A DNA stretch of 30,074 bases, taken from contig JANXWI010000349.1 of the NCBI GenBank assembly GCA_025351205.1, forward strand, positions 1 to 30,074, read 5' to 3'. The position numbers and the translations under genes are program-made. Below the pieces are notes generated by a model, which was given only the letters and a program-made list of their open reading frames with translations, did not search any database and was not told the origin of the DNA. Source of the DNA: Deinococcus sp. (GTDB lineage Bacteria > Deinococcota > Deinococci > Deinococcales > Deinococcaceae). Below are positions 1 through 8,295 of this stretch, one piece after another (the stretch's first letter is position 1; each line of letters begins with the position of its first letter).

Positions 1-273
1 AACGACTTCGTGCAGGACGCGGTGCAGATTCCGATTCAACTGGTCGATCCCGCTGTCGAGAAGACGCAGCAGGAACGGCTGGCACGGGTGCGGCGGGAGC
101 GCGACCCGGAGCGCCACACCGAAGCTCTGAAGGCGCTTCACACGGCGGCGGTGAACGGCCAGAACACCATGCCCGCCTTTCTGGCCTGCGCCCACGCCTA
201 TTCCAGTCTGGGCGAACAGATGGACGTGCTGCGCAAGGTGTTCGGGGAGTACGTCGAGACGGCGGTGATGTAG
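1..273 (+). CDS. Methylmalonyl-CoA mutase large subunit, C-terminal end (5' truncated by window)
   Basis: The reading frame is open from base 1 and ends at TAG 271-273, so only about the last 90 residues are visible. They match the end of the catalytic (TIM-barrel) part of methylmalonyl-CoA mutase: a cluster like QERLARVRRERD, then a helix with NTMPAFLACAHAY, then GEQMDVLRKVFGEY, which is the typical tail of the alpha-type subunit. The enzyme interconverts methylmalonyl-CoA and succinyl-CoA with adenosylcobalamin. No B12-binding domain follows before the stop, so this is either the separate-subunit form or an MCM-related mutase such as isobutyryl-CoA mutase. A GTG at base 10 is internal, not a start. 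A clear terminator follows. Confidence 0.8.
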   Translation, partial: NDFVQDAVQIPIQLVDPAVEKTQQERLARVRRERDPERHTEALKALHTAAVNGQNTMPAFLACAHAYSSLGEQMDVLRKVFGEYVETAVM

Positions 274-336
274 GGGCCAGCGGGCGATCACCGGAGTCGC
301 CAGATCAGCTCCGGAGTGTTCGGCCCAGAATGTTCA

Positions 337-380
337 AACTACCCCCAACTTCACCCATGAAGAAGGGGGGAGTTTTTATT
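337..380 (+). terminator. Rho-independent terminator after the mutase gene
   Basis: A 10-position stem (AACTACCCCC at 337-346 against GGGGGGAGTT at 365-374, one A-G mismatch) encloses a smaller CTTC/GAAG stem (349-352 with 359-362). It runs into TTTTTATT. The position, about 65 bases after the mutase stop, fits transcription end for that gene. Confidence 0.75.
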
Positions 381-391
381 CCGGTCAGCTG

Positions 392-406
392 TGATAATGA
401 CTATCA
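392..406. promoter_or_regulatory. Inverted repeat TGATA-N5-TATCA, possible metal-regulator box
   Basis: Perfect 5-bp arms (392-396 and 402-406) around ATGAC lie in the gap before the M16 peptidase. The left half plus centre resembles half of a Fur/DtxR-type box (GATAATGA). It is about 125 bases upstream of the peptidase start, so it would act only on a distal promoter. This is a pattern match only. Confidence 0.3.
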
Positions 407-532
407 TCCTGTACGGGATGGCGACGTGGGCCTGCCGTGCCCGATTGAGCCTCAGCAGACTCTTTTCATCATCGGCCACCCTGTTTCTTCAGCGGACACC
501 CTATTCTGAACTCCACCACCCTGGAGGTTCTG

Positions 533-3289
533 ATGAAGCCTATTCGCCTGACCGTCGCCGTAACCGCCCTGCTGCTGCTCGGCACGCCCCTGCTGCTGGC
601 CCAGACCGCCCAGATGCAGACCACACAGACCGTGCCCGCCGCCTTCCCGGTGCTCAAGACCACCACCGGGGTGCGCCAGACCATCCTGAGCAACGGCCTG
701 ACCGTGCTGACCAAGGAGGTGCGCGGCGCGCCCGTGGTGAGCGTGCAGGTGTTCTACAAGATCGGCTCGCGCAACGAAGCGCCGGGCGTGAACGGCATTG
801 CCCACCAGCTCGAACACATGCTGTTCAAGGGCACCACCAGCAGGCCGGTACAGTTCGGGCGGCTGCTGGGCGCACTGGGGGCCGATTTCAACGCCTTCAC
901 GTCCTACGACCAGACCGCCTACCACGAGACCGTCGAGCGTGAAAAGGCGGGCGCAGCGCTGGCGCTGGAAGCGGACCGGATGGTCAACGCCCAGATCGAC
1001 GAGGGCAAGCTGGCGAGTGAGCGCCGGGTGGTGCTGTCCGAGATCGAGGGCAACGAGAACGATCCCCAGTACCGCCTGAGCCGCGCCGTGCAGGCCGCCG
1101 CCTTTCCCAACTCGCCCTACGGCCTGACGGTGGGCGGCACCAAGAAGGACATCGAGGGCTTCAGCGCCGACAGGGTGCGCGCCTACTACCAGAAGTACTA
1201 CTCGCCCGAATACGCCACCCTGGTGGTGGTCGGAGACTTCGACACAGGCGCCATGCTGGCCGAGGTTCGCAAACAGTTCGGCGCACTGGGCAAGCCGGGC
1301 ACCAAACCGGTCACGTCGTCCCAGCCGCTGGTGGCAGGCGGCAGCGAGGCGACGCTGGGCAGTCCCGCCGCCAGAGCGCCGATTGTGCTGCGCGAACCGG
1401 GGGCCACGCCGCTGCTCAGCGCGGTCTACCCGCTGCCCGCCATCGGCAGCCCCGACGTGGCGGCCATCAAGGTGCTGGATTACGTGCTGCTCGCCGGACG
1501 CACCAGCAGGCTGTACGCGGCGCTGTTCGAGACCGGCCTGGCTGCCGACGGCGGAACCAGCCCCAACTCCCTGCTCAAGGGCGGCTGGTACGACTTCAAC
1601 TTCACGCCCGCGCCCGGCAAGACCGTGGCCGAGCTGGACAAGGCACTCCTGGGCGTCATCGCCGAACTCAGGAATACGCCCGTGAGTGCCGCCGAGGTCC
1701 GGCAGGCGATCACCCAGATCCGGGCGAGCGAGGTGCTGGGTAACGTCTCTGTAGACGCGCAGGCCGGCTCACTGGGCCTGGACGCCACCACGGCGGGCGA
1801 CTACGCCTACACCGACCGCTTTCTGGCCAGCGTGGCGAAGGTCACGCCTGCCGACGTGCAGCGCGTGGCCCGTACCTACCTGCAAGACAGCAGCCGCACG
1901 GTGGGCTACTTCGAGCCGACCACCCCGCAGGCGGGCCAGGGCGGCGCGTCCACCGGCAGCACCCAGGAAGCGTTTAACGCGGGTCCTGCCGTCGATCCCG
2001 CCGAGGTGGCCCGCTACCTGCCAGCGGTCCCCGCCGTGAAGGACGCCACCGTGACACTGCCCGAACAGTTCAGGCTGCCCAACGGCCTGACCGCGCTGCT
2101 GCTGCGCGACGCGGGCACGCCCACCGTGAGCCTGAGCGCCGAGGTGCTGGCCGGGCGCGAGTTCGACACCGACGCCTCGGCGGGGCTGGTCGATCTGGTG
2201 GCGGGCAACCTGCTGTCGGGCACCAAAACGCGCAATGAGCAGCAGCTCGCCACGCTGCTCGACGGCGTAGGGGCGCAGCTCTCGCCCAGCGCCAGCCGCT
2301 TCGGGGTGCAGATCGGCGGGGCCAGCCTGTCGTCCGATCTGCCGGTGCTGATCGACGGCTTAGCGGACGTGTTGCAGCGCGCCACCTTCCCGGAGCAGCA
2401 GTTCAGGACCAGTCAGGCGCGGGCGGTGCAGGGCGTGAAGCAGGCCGACGACAGCCCCGGCAGCGTGGCCCAGAAGGTGTTCCGCAAATCGGTGTATCCG
2501 GTGGGCAACCCCTGGCAGGTGTTCGCCACCCAGCAGAGTCTCGGCGGCCTGAAGAGAAGCGACCTGAGCGCTTTCTACGCCGCCCACTACCGCCCCGACA
2601 CCACCGTGCTGACCCTGGTGGGCGACTTCGACCCGGCCCAGGTCAAGGCGCTGCTGACCCAGAAATTCGGTGACTGGAAGGCCAGCGGCCCGGCCCCCAC
2701 CGTGGCCTACCCGGTGATCAGCAAGCCCAGCGGCGTGGTGCGGGTGCGCCCCAGCCTGCCCGGCAAGACCCAGGCGGTCACGTATCTTGGCTACCAGAGC
2801 ATCGACCGCCGCGACCCGCGCTACTACGCTTCGCTGGTGCTCAATCAGGTGCTGGGCGGCGACACGCTTTCCAGCCGCCTGGGCACCGAGCTGCGCGACA
2901 AGCAGGGCCTGACCTACGGCGTCAGTTCGGGCTTCAGCGCGGGCAAGCAGCAGGGGCCGTTCATCGTGACGCTCCAGACCAGCCCGGCAGACACCGAAAA
3001 GGCGGTGCAGGCCGCCCTGGCGCTGATCGCCAAGGTGCAGCAGGAGGGCCTGAGCGAGACCGAGGTGAACACCGCCAAGAACACCCTGAAGAGCAGCTTT
3101 ACCGTCGGGCTGTCGAGTCCCGCCGCGCTGGCCGGAATCTTCACCAGCTTTTACGGCCTGGGCCTGCCGCTGAGCGAACTGGGGCAGTATCCGCAGAAGG
3201 TCGGCGCGGTGACGCTGGCGCAGGTGAACGCCGCCGCGCGCGAACTGCTCGACCCGAAGAACATCGTCGTGGTGACGGCTGGTCCCTGA
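533..3289 (+). CDS. Exported M16 family zinc metallopeptidase, double-domain (pitrilysin/MPP-like)
   Basis: The product has 918 residues with a Sec signal peptide (MKPIRLTVAVTALLLLG..., cleavage likely near LLAQTAQ, residues 22-27). The N-terminal peptidase half carries the inverted zinc motif HQLEH (H91, E94, H95), with a distal glutamate in VLSEIEGNEN (E170 region), as in M16 enzymes. A second M16 homology unit starts near residue 510 (EQFRLPNGLTALLL) and lacks HxxEH, so it is the usual inactive partner half. The C-terminal part has the RxxxGLTYGV loop (DKQGLTYGVSSG) expected for substrate binding. It probably acts in the periplasm-like space or outside the cell to degrade peptides. The start is ATG 533, chosen because GGAGG at 523-527 lies 5 nt upstream and the signal peptide begins there. 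It stands alone, followed by a 43-base gap. Confidence 0.93.
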   Translation: MKPIRLTVAVTALLLLGTPLLLAQTAQMQTTQTVPAAFPVLKTTTGVRQTILSNGLTVLTKEVRGAPVVSVQVFYKIGSRNEAPGVNGIAHQLEHMLFKGTTSRPVQFGRLLGALGADFNAFTSYDQTAYHETVEREKAGAALALEADRMVNAQIDEGKLASERRVVLSEIEGNENDPQYRLSRAVQAAAFPNSPYGLTVGGTKKDIEGFSADRVRAYYQKYYSPEYATLVVVGDFDTGAMLAEVRKQFGALGKPGTKPVTSSQPLVAGGSEATLGSPAARAPIVLREPGATPLLSAVYPLPAIGSPDVAAIKVLDYVLLAGRTSRLYAALFETGLAADGGTSPNSLLKGGWYDFNFTPAPGKTVAELDKALLGVIAELRNTPVSAAEVRQAITQIRASEVLGNVSVDAQAGSLGLDATTAGDYAYTDRFLASVAKVTPADVQRVARTYLQDSSRTVGYFEPTTPQAGQGGASTGSTQEAFNAGPAVDPAEVARYLPAVPAVKDATVTLPEQFRLPNGLTALLLRDAGTPTVSLSAEVLAGREFDTDASAGLVDLVAGNLLSGTKTRNEQQLATLLDGVGAQLSPSASRFGVQIGGASLSSDLPVLIDGLADVLQRATFPEQQFRTSQARAVQGVKQADDSPGSVAQKVFRKSVYPVGNPWQVFATQQSLGGLKRSDLSAFYAAHYRPDTTVLTLVGDFDPAQVKALLTQKFGDWKASGPAPTVAYPVISKPSGVVRVRPSLPGKTQAVTYLGYQSIDRRDPRYYASLVLNQVLGGDTLSSRLGTELRDKQGLTYGVSSGFSAGKQQGPFIVTLQTSPADTEKAVQAALALIAKVQQEGLSETEVNTAKNTLKSSFTVGLSSPAALAGIFTSFYGLGLPLSELGQYPQKVGAVTLAQVNAAARELLDPKNIVVVTAGP

Positions 3290-3332
3290 GCCGCAAGGTT
3301 CCAGAAAGGGCTGTCTGGCGGGCAATTCTCGG

Positions 3333-4283
3333 ATGGGCAGTCCTCAGATGGGCAGACACCGTCTGACCGCCTTCGCCTGGGGCGTGGCGCTGCTCACGGC
3401 GCTGGTCTGGGCCGCCACCACCTTCGTTGCCGAGCGCAGCGTGCCGACCCTGCTGTTGACCTACTTCGTGTTGCCGCAGGTCTGGGTGCTGCTGGCTCTC
3501 GGTACGTTGCTTGTCTGCGTCTGGAGAAGAAGCGGCCCGGCTATCGTGGGCAGCGGAACCGCACTGCTGCTGTCGCTCAGCCTGCTGGGCTACGAGCTTC
3601 CGCAGGCCAGCAGACCGGAAGGCGCCGCCTCGTTCCGCCTGATGACCTACAACGTCGCGCGGGGCGGTCAGGGCACGGCCAGCGCCCTGGCCGCCACCAT
3701 CCGGGCGCAGCGGCCAGACGTGGTGTGCTTGCAGGAAATCAACGGTCTGAAGCCAGGGCTGTTCGGTGACCTGCTGCACGGTATGCCCGGCTACACCGCC
3801 GTGCGTTCGCGCGAGGTCGCGCTGCTGTCACGGTTTCCGGTGCTGGGGCAACAGGACACGGCGCTGCCGGACACCACCCGCAGGCTGCTGAGCGCCACGC
3901 TGGACCTGGAAGGCAGGCGCGTTACCGTGCTGAACGCCCATTTCACCACGGTGCTGCTGCGCGGCGGCTGGGGCGAAGCGCGGGACAGGCGAGCGGCGCA
4001 GACGGCGGCGGTGCTGAGAGTGGCCCGGAACACTCCCGGCCCGTTTGTGGCCTGCGGAGATTTCAATACTCCGGCGCGCGGCCTGGTCTACGCTCGGCTG
4101 CGGCAGACCTTGGCCAACGCGTTTCAGGACGCCGGGACGGGCTTCGGGTACACCTTCCCCTCGGCCTTTCCCGCCGTGCGCATCGATCACGTGTGGCTGC
4201 GTGGGGCGTGGGCGGTCAGGGCCAGCGTGCCCCGCAGCCAGGCCTCCGACCACCTGCCGCTGGTGGTGGACGTGGCGTTCTGA
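3333..4283 (+). CDS. Membrane-anchored endonuclease/exonuclease/phosphatase (EEP) family protein
   Basis: The product has 316 residues. Roughly residues 11-90 hold three hydrophobic segments (AFAWGVALLTALVWAATTF, VPTLLLTYFVLPQVWVLLAL, IVGSGTALLLSLSLLGY). The EEP catalytic domain follows: MTYNVARGG (N107), CLQEI (E135), NAHFTT (N201/H203), GDFN (D243, N245), RIDHVW (D285/H286) and SDHLPLVVDV (D306, H307). All the metal and catalytic positions of the DNase I-like fold are present, so it should be an active phosphodiesterase facing one side of the membrane; the substrate cannot be told. The arrangement resembles the YafD/UPF0294-type group. A second ATG at 3348 (MGRHRL) is an equally good start; neither has a clear ribosome site. 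Confidence 0.85.
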   Translation: MGSPQMGRHRLTAFAWGVALLTALVWAATTFVAERSVPTLLLTYFVLPQVWVLLALGTLLVCVWRRSGPAIVGSGTALLLSLSLLGYELPQASRPEGAASFRLMTYNVARGGQGTASALAATIRAQRPDVVCLQEINGLKPGLFGDLLHGMPGYTAVRSREVALLSRFPVLGQQDTALPDTTRRLLSATLDLEGRRVTVLNAHFTTVLLRGGWGEARDRRAAQTAAVLRVARNTPGPFVACGDFNTPARGLVYARLRQTLANAFQDAGTGFGYTFPSAFPAVRIDHVWLRGAWAVRASVPRSQASDHLPLVVDVAF

Positions 4284-4608
4284 TTGCCAAAACTCCACGC
4301 TCCGGCCTCGGCTGGGCCAATATCATGGCTCGCCCGAGCGTAACGTTGTTCTCCCAAGTTCTGGCGGCGAGGGTCTGCGGCGTCTGTTCGAAGGCTGACT
4401 TTAAAGCCACTTTCACGGTTTCCGTCCGGTCCCTTCTCAGAATGGGCCTGAACCCTGTTCCCGACTCCTCATCTCAGGGAAGACAACGCGCCTGTGCACG
4501 CTTGGTCGCATGGAGACGCTTGACCACGACGCACTGCATCAGGACGCTCTACCGCTTCCGCTTGGTCGGATCAATAGTTCTTGCATCACTGATGGACCCT
4601 GGTCCGTA
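4284..4608. other. 325-bp stretch without a recognisable gene
   Basis: It lies between convergent genes (EEP enzyme on plus, aminopeptidase on minus). Open frames here give low-complexity, unconvincing proteins. The only structure seen is a 10-bp direct repeat, CGCTTGGTCG, at 4499-4508 and 4559-4568, and a short GGCC hairpin just after the EEP stop. It may hold both genes' 3' ends or a decayed gene. Confidence 0.4.
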
Positions 4609-5922
4609 TCAGATCACGAACTCGCCTGAACGCATCACGGCCTCGTGTGAGCCGTCCTGGCCCACGCCGTCCACGTCCATGTCCGCGCTGCCGATCATCC
4701 AGTCCACGTGGGTCAGCGACTCGTTGCCGCCCGCCGCCAGAAAACGCTCCGAGTCCATGTCGATGCCGCCCTGCACGTTGAACCTGTAGGCCGCCCCGAT
4801 GGCGATGTGGCTGGCGGCGTTCTCGTCGTACAGGGTGTTGTAGAAGAACAGCCCGCTGCGGCTGATGGGCGAGCTGTGCGGAACGAGCGCCACCTCGCCC
4901 AGGCGGTGAGATCCCTCGTCGGTGGCGATCAGCTGCTGCAAGGTGGCCTCGCCCTGTCTGGCCGTGGCCGCCACGACGCGCCCGTCCCGGAACTCGATGC
5001 GGATGCCGTCTATCAGGGTGCCGTTGTACGAGAGCGGCTTGGTGCTGACCACCACGCCGTTGACGCGTTCGCGGTGGGGGGCGGTCCAGACCTCCTCGGT
5101 GGGCATGTTGGCGGTGAACTCGGTGCCGCCGCCGCTGTACTCTCCGGGCTGGGTCAGGGCGCTGCCGCCGCCCCAGACGTGGTCGTCGGCCAGCCCCACG
5201 CTCAGGTCTGTTCCGCCGCCCTTGAAGTGCAGGGAACGGTACTGCTTGCCGGTCAGCAGCTCGCGGCGCGTCCTGAGCAGCGCCAGGTGCGCCCGCCAGG
5301 CCCCCACCGGATCGGGCAGGTCGGCGCGGGTGGCCGCGAAGATGGCGTCCCACTGGGCGGCCACGGCCTGCTCGGCGCTCAGCTCCGGAAACATCAGCGT
5401 GGCCCAGGCCGTGACCGGGGCGCTGATCAGGCTCCAATTTAAGCGGTTGGACATCTGGAGCTGCGAGTACGGGCGGCGGTACTGGGCCAGTGCCCGCTGA
5501 TGGGCCGTGACCCGCGCGGCGTCGGCGCTGCCCAGCAGGTTGGGGTCGGTGGCCCGGATGGCGATCACGCAGCCGCCCGACTGCGCCACCTCCAGTTCGG
5601 CGTCCACGCGCCATCTGCTGATGGTCTCGAAGCTGCCCGCCGGGGCGTTCAGAAAGCGGCTCTGGACCACCGCGTCGTCGTCCCAGCGCACGTCCACAAA
5701 GCTGGCCCCGGCGCGGTAGGCGGCGTCCACCACCGCCCTGGCGAGCGGCGCGGTTTCGACGGGCGACTGGATCAGCACGCGCTGCCCGGCGCTGCGTTGA
5801 CCAGTCTCGGGGCCACTGGGGGACAGCCCCGCCCCCACCTGCACGGTCAGGTCGGCGTAGTTCTGAAGTTTCTGCTCGAAGCTGAGGGGAGCGCTGTGCG
5901 TGCTGGCCGAAGTTGAGGTCAT
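4609..5922 (-). CDS. M29 family aminopeptidase (thermophilic aminopeptidase T / AmpS type)
   Basis: The product has 437 residues, close to the M29 family's usual 400-420 plus a short N-terminal tail. It has the family's signature order: NMPTEEVWTAPHR (E276/E277), a DEGSHRLGEVAL block (E343), FYNTLYDENAASHIAIG (H372), and THVDWMIGS (H405, D407). These are the positions that bind the two metal ions in aminopeptidase T and AmpS. It is cytosolic and removes N-terminal residues from peptides. ATG 5922 is preceded by TATCCT (minus strand, 5934-5929) with only 6 bases between and no Shine-Dalgarno, which suggests a leaderless message. It is transcribed alone. Confidence 0.92.
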   Translation of the reverse strand: MTSTSASTHSAPLSFEQKLQNYADLTVQVGAGLSPSGPETGQRSAGQRVLIQSPVETAPLARAVVDAAYRAGASFVDVRWDDDAVVQSRFLNAPAGSFETISRWRVDAELEVAQSGGCVIAIRATDPNLLGSADAARVTAHQRALAQYRRPYSQLQMSNRLNWSLISAPVTAWATLMFPELSAEQAVAAQWDAIFAATRADLPDPVGAWRAHLALLRTRRELLTGKQYRSLHFKGGGTDLSVGLADDHVWGGGSALTQPGEYSGGGTEFTANMPTEEVWTAPHRERVNGVVVSTKPLSYNGTLIDGIRIEFRDGRVVAATARQGEATLQQLIATDEGSHRLGEVALVPHSSPISRSGLFFYNTLYDENAASHIAIGAAYRFNVQGGIDMDSERFLAAGGNESLTHVDWMIGSADMDVDGVGQDGSHEAVMRSGEFVI

Positions 5923-5928
5923 GAGGGC

Positions 5929-5934
5929 AGGATA
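5929..5934 (-). promoter_or_regulatory. Leaderless-type -10 box of the M29 aminopeptidase
   Basis: TATCCT on the minus strand ends 6 nt before ATG 5922, so transcription would begin at or within a base or two of the start codon. No good -35 is visible. Confidence 0.45.
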
Positions 5935-5985
5935 GCGCCGGGGCGTTTTCGGAATACAGCCGTGCCGCTGAGCATGAACGAATGT

Positions 5986-6396
5986 TCACGGGCAGAAACG
6001 GAAGCGGGTCAGGGAGCTGAAGGTCAGCGGGCCGTGTTGCCCCTGTGTCACGCTCACCTGCCGGGCCGTCCAGACGACCTGGGCGGCCCGTGTCCAGCCG
6101 TCCGGCAGCGGCAGATCATCTGTGCCCAGCCGCAGCCAGGGAAAACGCACACAGCGCAGTTCTGCACGCGCCACAGCCTGAGCGTTGCCGAAAAAGCCGC
6201 TGTACCCGCCCGAGGTGACGAATTCTACAGGTCCGCTGCCGTACAGCCCTGGAGATGCTACACGCCGCACAATGGCCGAATTGCCGTCCAGGGGCTGATG
6301 CAGGCTGCCCAGAGCCAGCAGCTCCAGCCCGGGCAGAGGCCAGTGGATGTTCCAGAACACGGACATGGGGGCGGCGTAGCGGCTCCGGCTGACCAT
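5986..6396 (-). CDS. Hypothetical protein, 136 residues
   Basis: I do not recognise this protein. It is hydrophobic/aromatic and glycine-rich in places (VFWNIHWPLPGLELLALG, SGGYSGFFGN), without a signal peptide or clear domain; the single C-terminal cysteine is in RFRFCP at the end. Base composition fits coding DNA, and no competing frame on either strand is better. The start may be ATG 6396 or the internal ATG at residue 11 (6366). A GGAGG lies 15 nt before 6396, farther than usual. It is transcribed away from the tRNA gene. It could be a lineage-specific gene or a chance frame. Confidence 0.45.
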   Translation of the reverse strand: MVSRSRYAAPMSVFWNIHWPLPGLELLALGSLHQPLDGNSAIVRRVASPGLYGSGPVEFVTSGGYSGFFGNAQAVARAELRCVRFPWLRLGTDDLPLPDGWTRAAQVVWTARQVSVTQGQHGPLTFSSLTRFRFCP

Positions 6397-6407
6397 TTTC
6401 CGGCGTC

Positions 6408-6437
6408 TTGACCTCCGAACCTGCGGGCGTCTATACT
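6408..6437 (+). promoter_or_regulatory. Promoter of tRNA-Pro
   Basis: TTGACC (6408-6413), an 18-bp spacer and TATACT (6432-6437) form a near-consensus sigma-70 promoter. The predicted start is about 6444, ten bases before the tRNA. Confidence 0.7.
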
Positions 6438-6453
6438 GCCCACCGCTGGTTAA

Positions 6454-6530
6454 CGAGGCGTAGCGCAGCCTGGTAGCGTACTACCTTGGGGTGGTAGGGG
6501 TCGCAAGTTCAAATCTTGTCGCCTCGACCA
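6454..6530 (+). tRNA. tRNA-Pro (anticodon GGG)
   Basis: It folds as a full cloverleaf. Acceptor stem CGAGGCG (6454-6460) pairs with CGCCTCG (6520-6526); the D stem is GCGC/GCGT. The anticodon stem CTACC/GGTAG (6481-6485, 6493-6497) frames the loop TTGGGGT with anticodon GGG (6488-6490) followed by G37. The T arm is GCAAG-TTCAAAT-CTTGT. Discriminator A and an encoded CCA end at 6530. The integrase gene and small HTH genes immediately downstream mark its 3' end as the likely insertion site of the neighbouring element. Confidence 0.97.
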
Positions 6531-6543
6531 GCAGAAGTACAGG

Positions 6544-6570
6544 AAAGTCCCGTTCAGGCGGGGCTTTTTC
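6544..6570 (+). terminator. Rho-independent terminator after tRNA-Pro
   Basis: AAAGTCCCG (6544-6552) pairs with CGGGGCTTT (6559-6567, one T-G wobble) around TTCAGG, followed by a T tract. It ends 40 bases after the tRNA, so either it belonged to the chromosome before insertion or the element restored it. Confidence 0.75.
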
Positions 6571-6610
6571 TGTTTCGGTGGGGTCCGCGATTTCTGTGTC
6601 AGAAGGGTCA

Positions 6611-6655
6611 GCGTGCTACCGGCGTGCTACGCGGTCGGAGACTCGTAATAACGAG
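6611..6655. repeat. Direct repeat GCGTGCTAC x2 and small inverted repeat near the element's left end
   Basis: GCGTGCTAC occurs at 6611-6619 and 6622-6630, exactly one helical turn (11 bp) apart, followed by CTCG-taataa-CGAG (6642-6655). The position, 80-125 bp inside the element from the tRNA, is where arm-type integrase or excisionase sites usually sit. Confidence 0.4.
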
Positions 6656-6739
6656 AAGAGGAGGAGCCTCCGCGACGCGAGTTCCGGCTCTTCCTCTTCA
6701 ATTCGTCCACGGGACGGACGTTGACTTGTTACTGGCCGT

Positions 6740-7000
6740 TCAGGCCGACTGTGCCTTCTGCTGCTCCACCCTCTCTATCGCCTGATTCACCAGCCTCTGG
6801 ATCAGCCCCTCCCGCATCTGCTGGTAGGCGGCCTCGGCCCGTTCGGCTTTCACGGCGAGCACCTCACCCCTTGGAATACAGCGTGTCTGGCTGTTCCGGT
6901 GCAGACGGTCTCCGGCGAGCAGGTGGTCGATGGTGCGGCGGTGAAGGCCCAGTGTCCGGGCAGTCTGAGTGACGGTCATGGAATCGGTCTGCTGGGTCAT
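6740..7000 (-). CDS. Small helix-turn-helix protein, coupled to the integrase
   Basis: The product has 86 residues. Residues 8-35 (MTVTQTARTLGLHRRTIDHL) form a MerR/excisionase-type helix-turn-helix; a charged helical tail follows (VKAERAEAAYQQMREG). ATG 7000 overlaps the integrase stop in an ATGA, so it is translated from the integrase message. It may be an excisionase or a recombination directionality factor. It sits right beside the presumed att region. Family assignment is by pattern only. Confidence 0.6.
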   Translation of the reverse strand: MTQQTDSMTVTQTARTLGLHRRTIDHLLAGDRLHRNSQTRCIPRGEVLAVKAERAEAAYQQMREGLIQRLVNQAIERVEQQKAQSA

Positions 7001-8244
7001 GATGGTTCTCCTGTTGTGTCTTTGTTCTCATCGGGGCTGTCGGGTAGGGCTGCGGTCATGAAGTCGCTCAGATCGAAGGCTGGTGCCTGGCGTTCGCTGT
7101 CGAAGAGGTGTCGGTACACTTCCTGGGTAATCTTGCTGTCCTTGTGGCCCACGGTGGCGGCCAGCATCTCCACGCTGATCTCCTGACGGCTCAACCGGGC
7201 TGAAATGTGCGTGTGGCGACCCGTGTGCGAGCTGAACGGAGGCATGCCGAGCTGACGGCAGAGCTTGTAGCAGGTGTTGTTGATGTTCTTGGGGTGAACC
7301 ATCGTGCCGATCTGGGTGGTAAACACCAAGCCGGTTTCTGTCCAGACGGAATCACACACGTCTCGCCACCCGTTTTGCTGCTCTTGTTGTTCTTCTAGGA
7401 TGCGGGCCAAGTCTTCGGAGAACGAGATGGTTCGCTTCGCATTGATGGTTTTGGGGACGCTCAGCTCGGCTTTGTTGCCCACCAGGCGAACCTGCTGCTC
7501 GATGCGGATCGTCCGCTTCTTGAAGTCCACGTCTGTCCAGCGCAGACCCAGCGCCTCACCCCGGCGCAGTCCCAGGGAGAACATCGTGTAGATCGGAGGA
7601 TAGAAGGGGTGCCCGGCGGCGTGGTCGAAGAAGCGCCGGACCTCGTCGGGTTCCAGGATCTTCTTCTTGCTGCTCTGCTGCTGCTCCTCCAGGGTCGCTC
7701 TGATCTGTAGGGAAACAGCGGGGTTGACAGCGATGACACCTTCACTGAGCGCCATCACCAGGACGGATTTCAGCAACGAAAAGACTTTTCGGCGGGTATT
7801 GCCGCTCAGTTTCCTGGCGATCAGGCTCTGGTCGAGGGCCTTGAGGTGCTGGAGGCGGATGGCCTGGATCTTCATGGCCTTGAGTTCCGCTGGCACGTAG
7901 GCCCTGATGTAGATTTCGCGCTGCTCGGCAGTCGAGGCCGCGATGTAGGGCCGCTTCTCTTCCTTCCACCTGAGGATGAAGGCATCCAGGGTGATGTCCT
8001 GCGGCACCGCCACCTCTCCGTTTCCCTTGCGGGTCAGGATGTCGCGCAGGGCCAGCTCGGCTTCGCTCTTGGTTCTGCTCGTTCCAGACGGGCGAATCTG
8101 CTTCCCAGCCTCGTCATAACCCAGGGTGACGGCCCATCGCCACCTGACGGCCCCCTGTCTGGTGGTGACCTTCCAGATCGATCCGTCGGCGTTGCCACGC
8201 TTCCGGTTCCGTTTGGTCTTGGCGTTCTCTGCTCTCTCGTTCAT
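6997..8244 (-). CDS. int: Tyrosine recombinase / phage-type integrase
   Basis: The product has 415 residues. The basic N-terminus (KRNRKRGNADGSIWK) begins an AP2-like arm-binding domain, followed by a SAM-like core-binding domain around residues 85-180 (TLDAFILRWKEE...). The catalytic domain shows the complete set: R227 in GLRRGEALGLRW, H340-x-x-R343 in HTGRHTH, H367 in VGHKDS, and the nucleophile Y377 in EVYRHL. It should catalyse site-specific insertion and excision, here most likely at the tRNA-Pro 3' end. It lies about 470 bases from the tRNA and points toward it. Confidence 0.95.
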   Translation of the reverse strand: MNERAENAKTKRNRKRGNADGSIWKVTTRQGAVRWRWAVTLGYDEAGKQIRPSGTSRTKSEAELALRDILTRKGNGEVAVPQDITLDAFILRWKEEKRPYIAASTAEQREIYIRAYVPAELKAMKIQAIRLQHLKALDQSLIARKLSGNTRRKVFSLLKSVLVMALSEGVIAVNPAVSLQIRATLEEQQQSSKKKILEPDEVRRFFDHAAGHPFYPPIYTMFSLGLRRGEALGLRWTDVDFKKRTIRIEQQVRLVGNKAELSVPKTINAKRTISFSEDLARILEEQQEQQNGWRDVCDSVWTETGLVFTTQIGTMVHPKNINNTCYKLCRQLGMPPFSSHTGRHTHISARLSRQEISVEMLAATVGHKDSKITQEVYRHLFDSERQAPAFDLSDFMTAALPDSPDENKDTTGEPS

Positions 8245-8295
8245 GGGATCCCCTGAGGCAGGGAGCTGTCGCGCTCTCTCCCTGCCGTGCCGTCG

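Noticed and set aside
2360..3325. A 321-codon minus-strand frame opposite the M16 peptidase
   Set aside because: It is antisense to a well-supported gene, His/Gly/Ala-rich, with no recognisable domain.
4499..4568. Insertion-sequence remnant suggested by the CGCTTGGTCG direct repeat
   Set aside because: No transposase fragment, terminal inverted repeats or target duplication can be made out; a 10-bp repeat alone is not enough.
4586..5989. A 467-codon minus-strand frame overlapping the M29 aminopeptidase in another frame
   Set aside because: Arg/Gly/Pro-rich translation typical of a frame-shifted GC-rich gene. The true frame has all M29 motifs.
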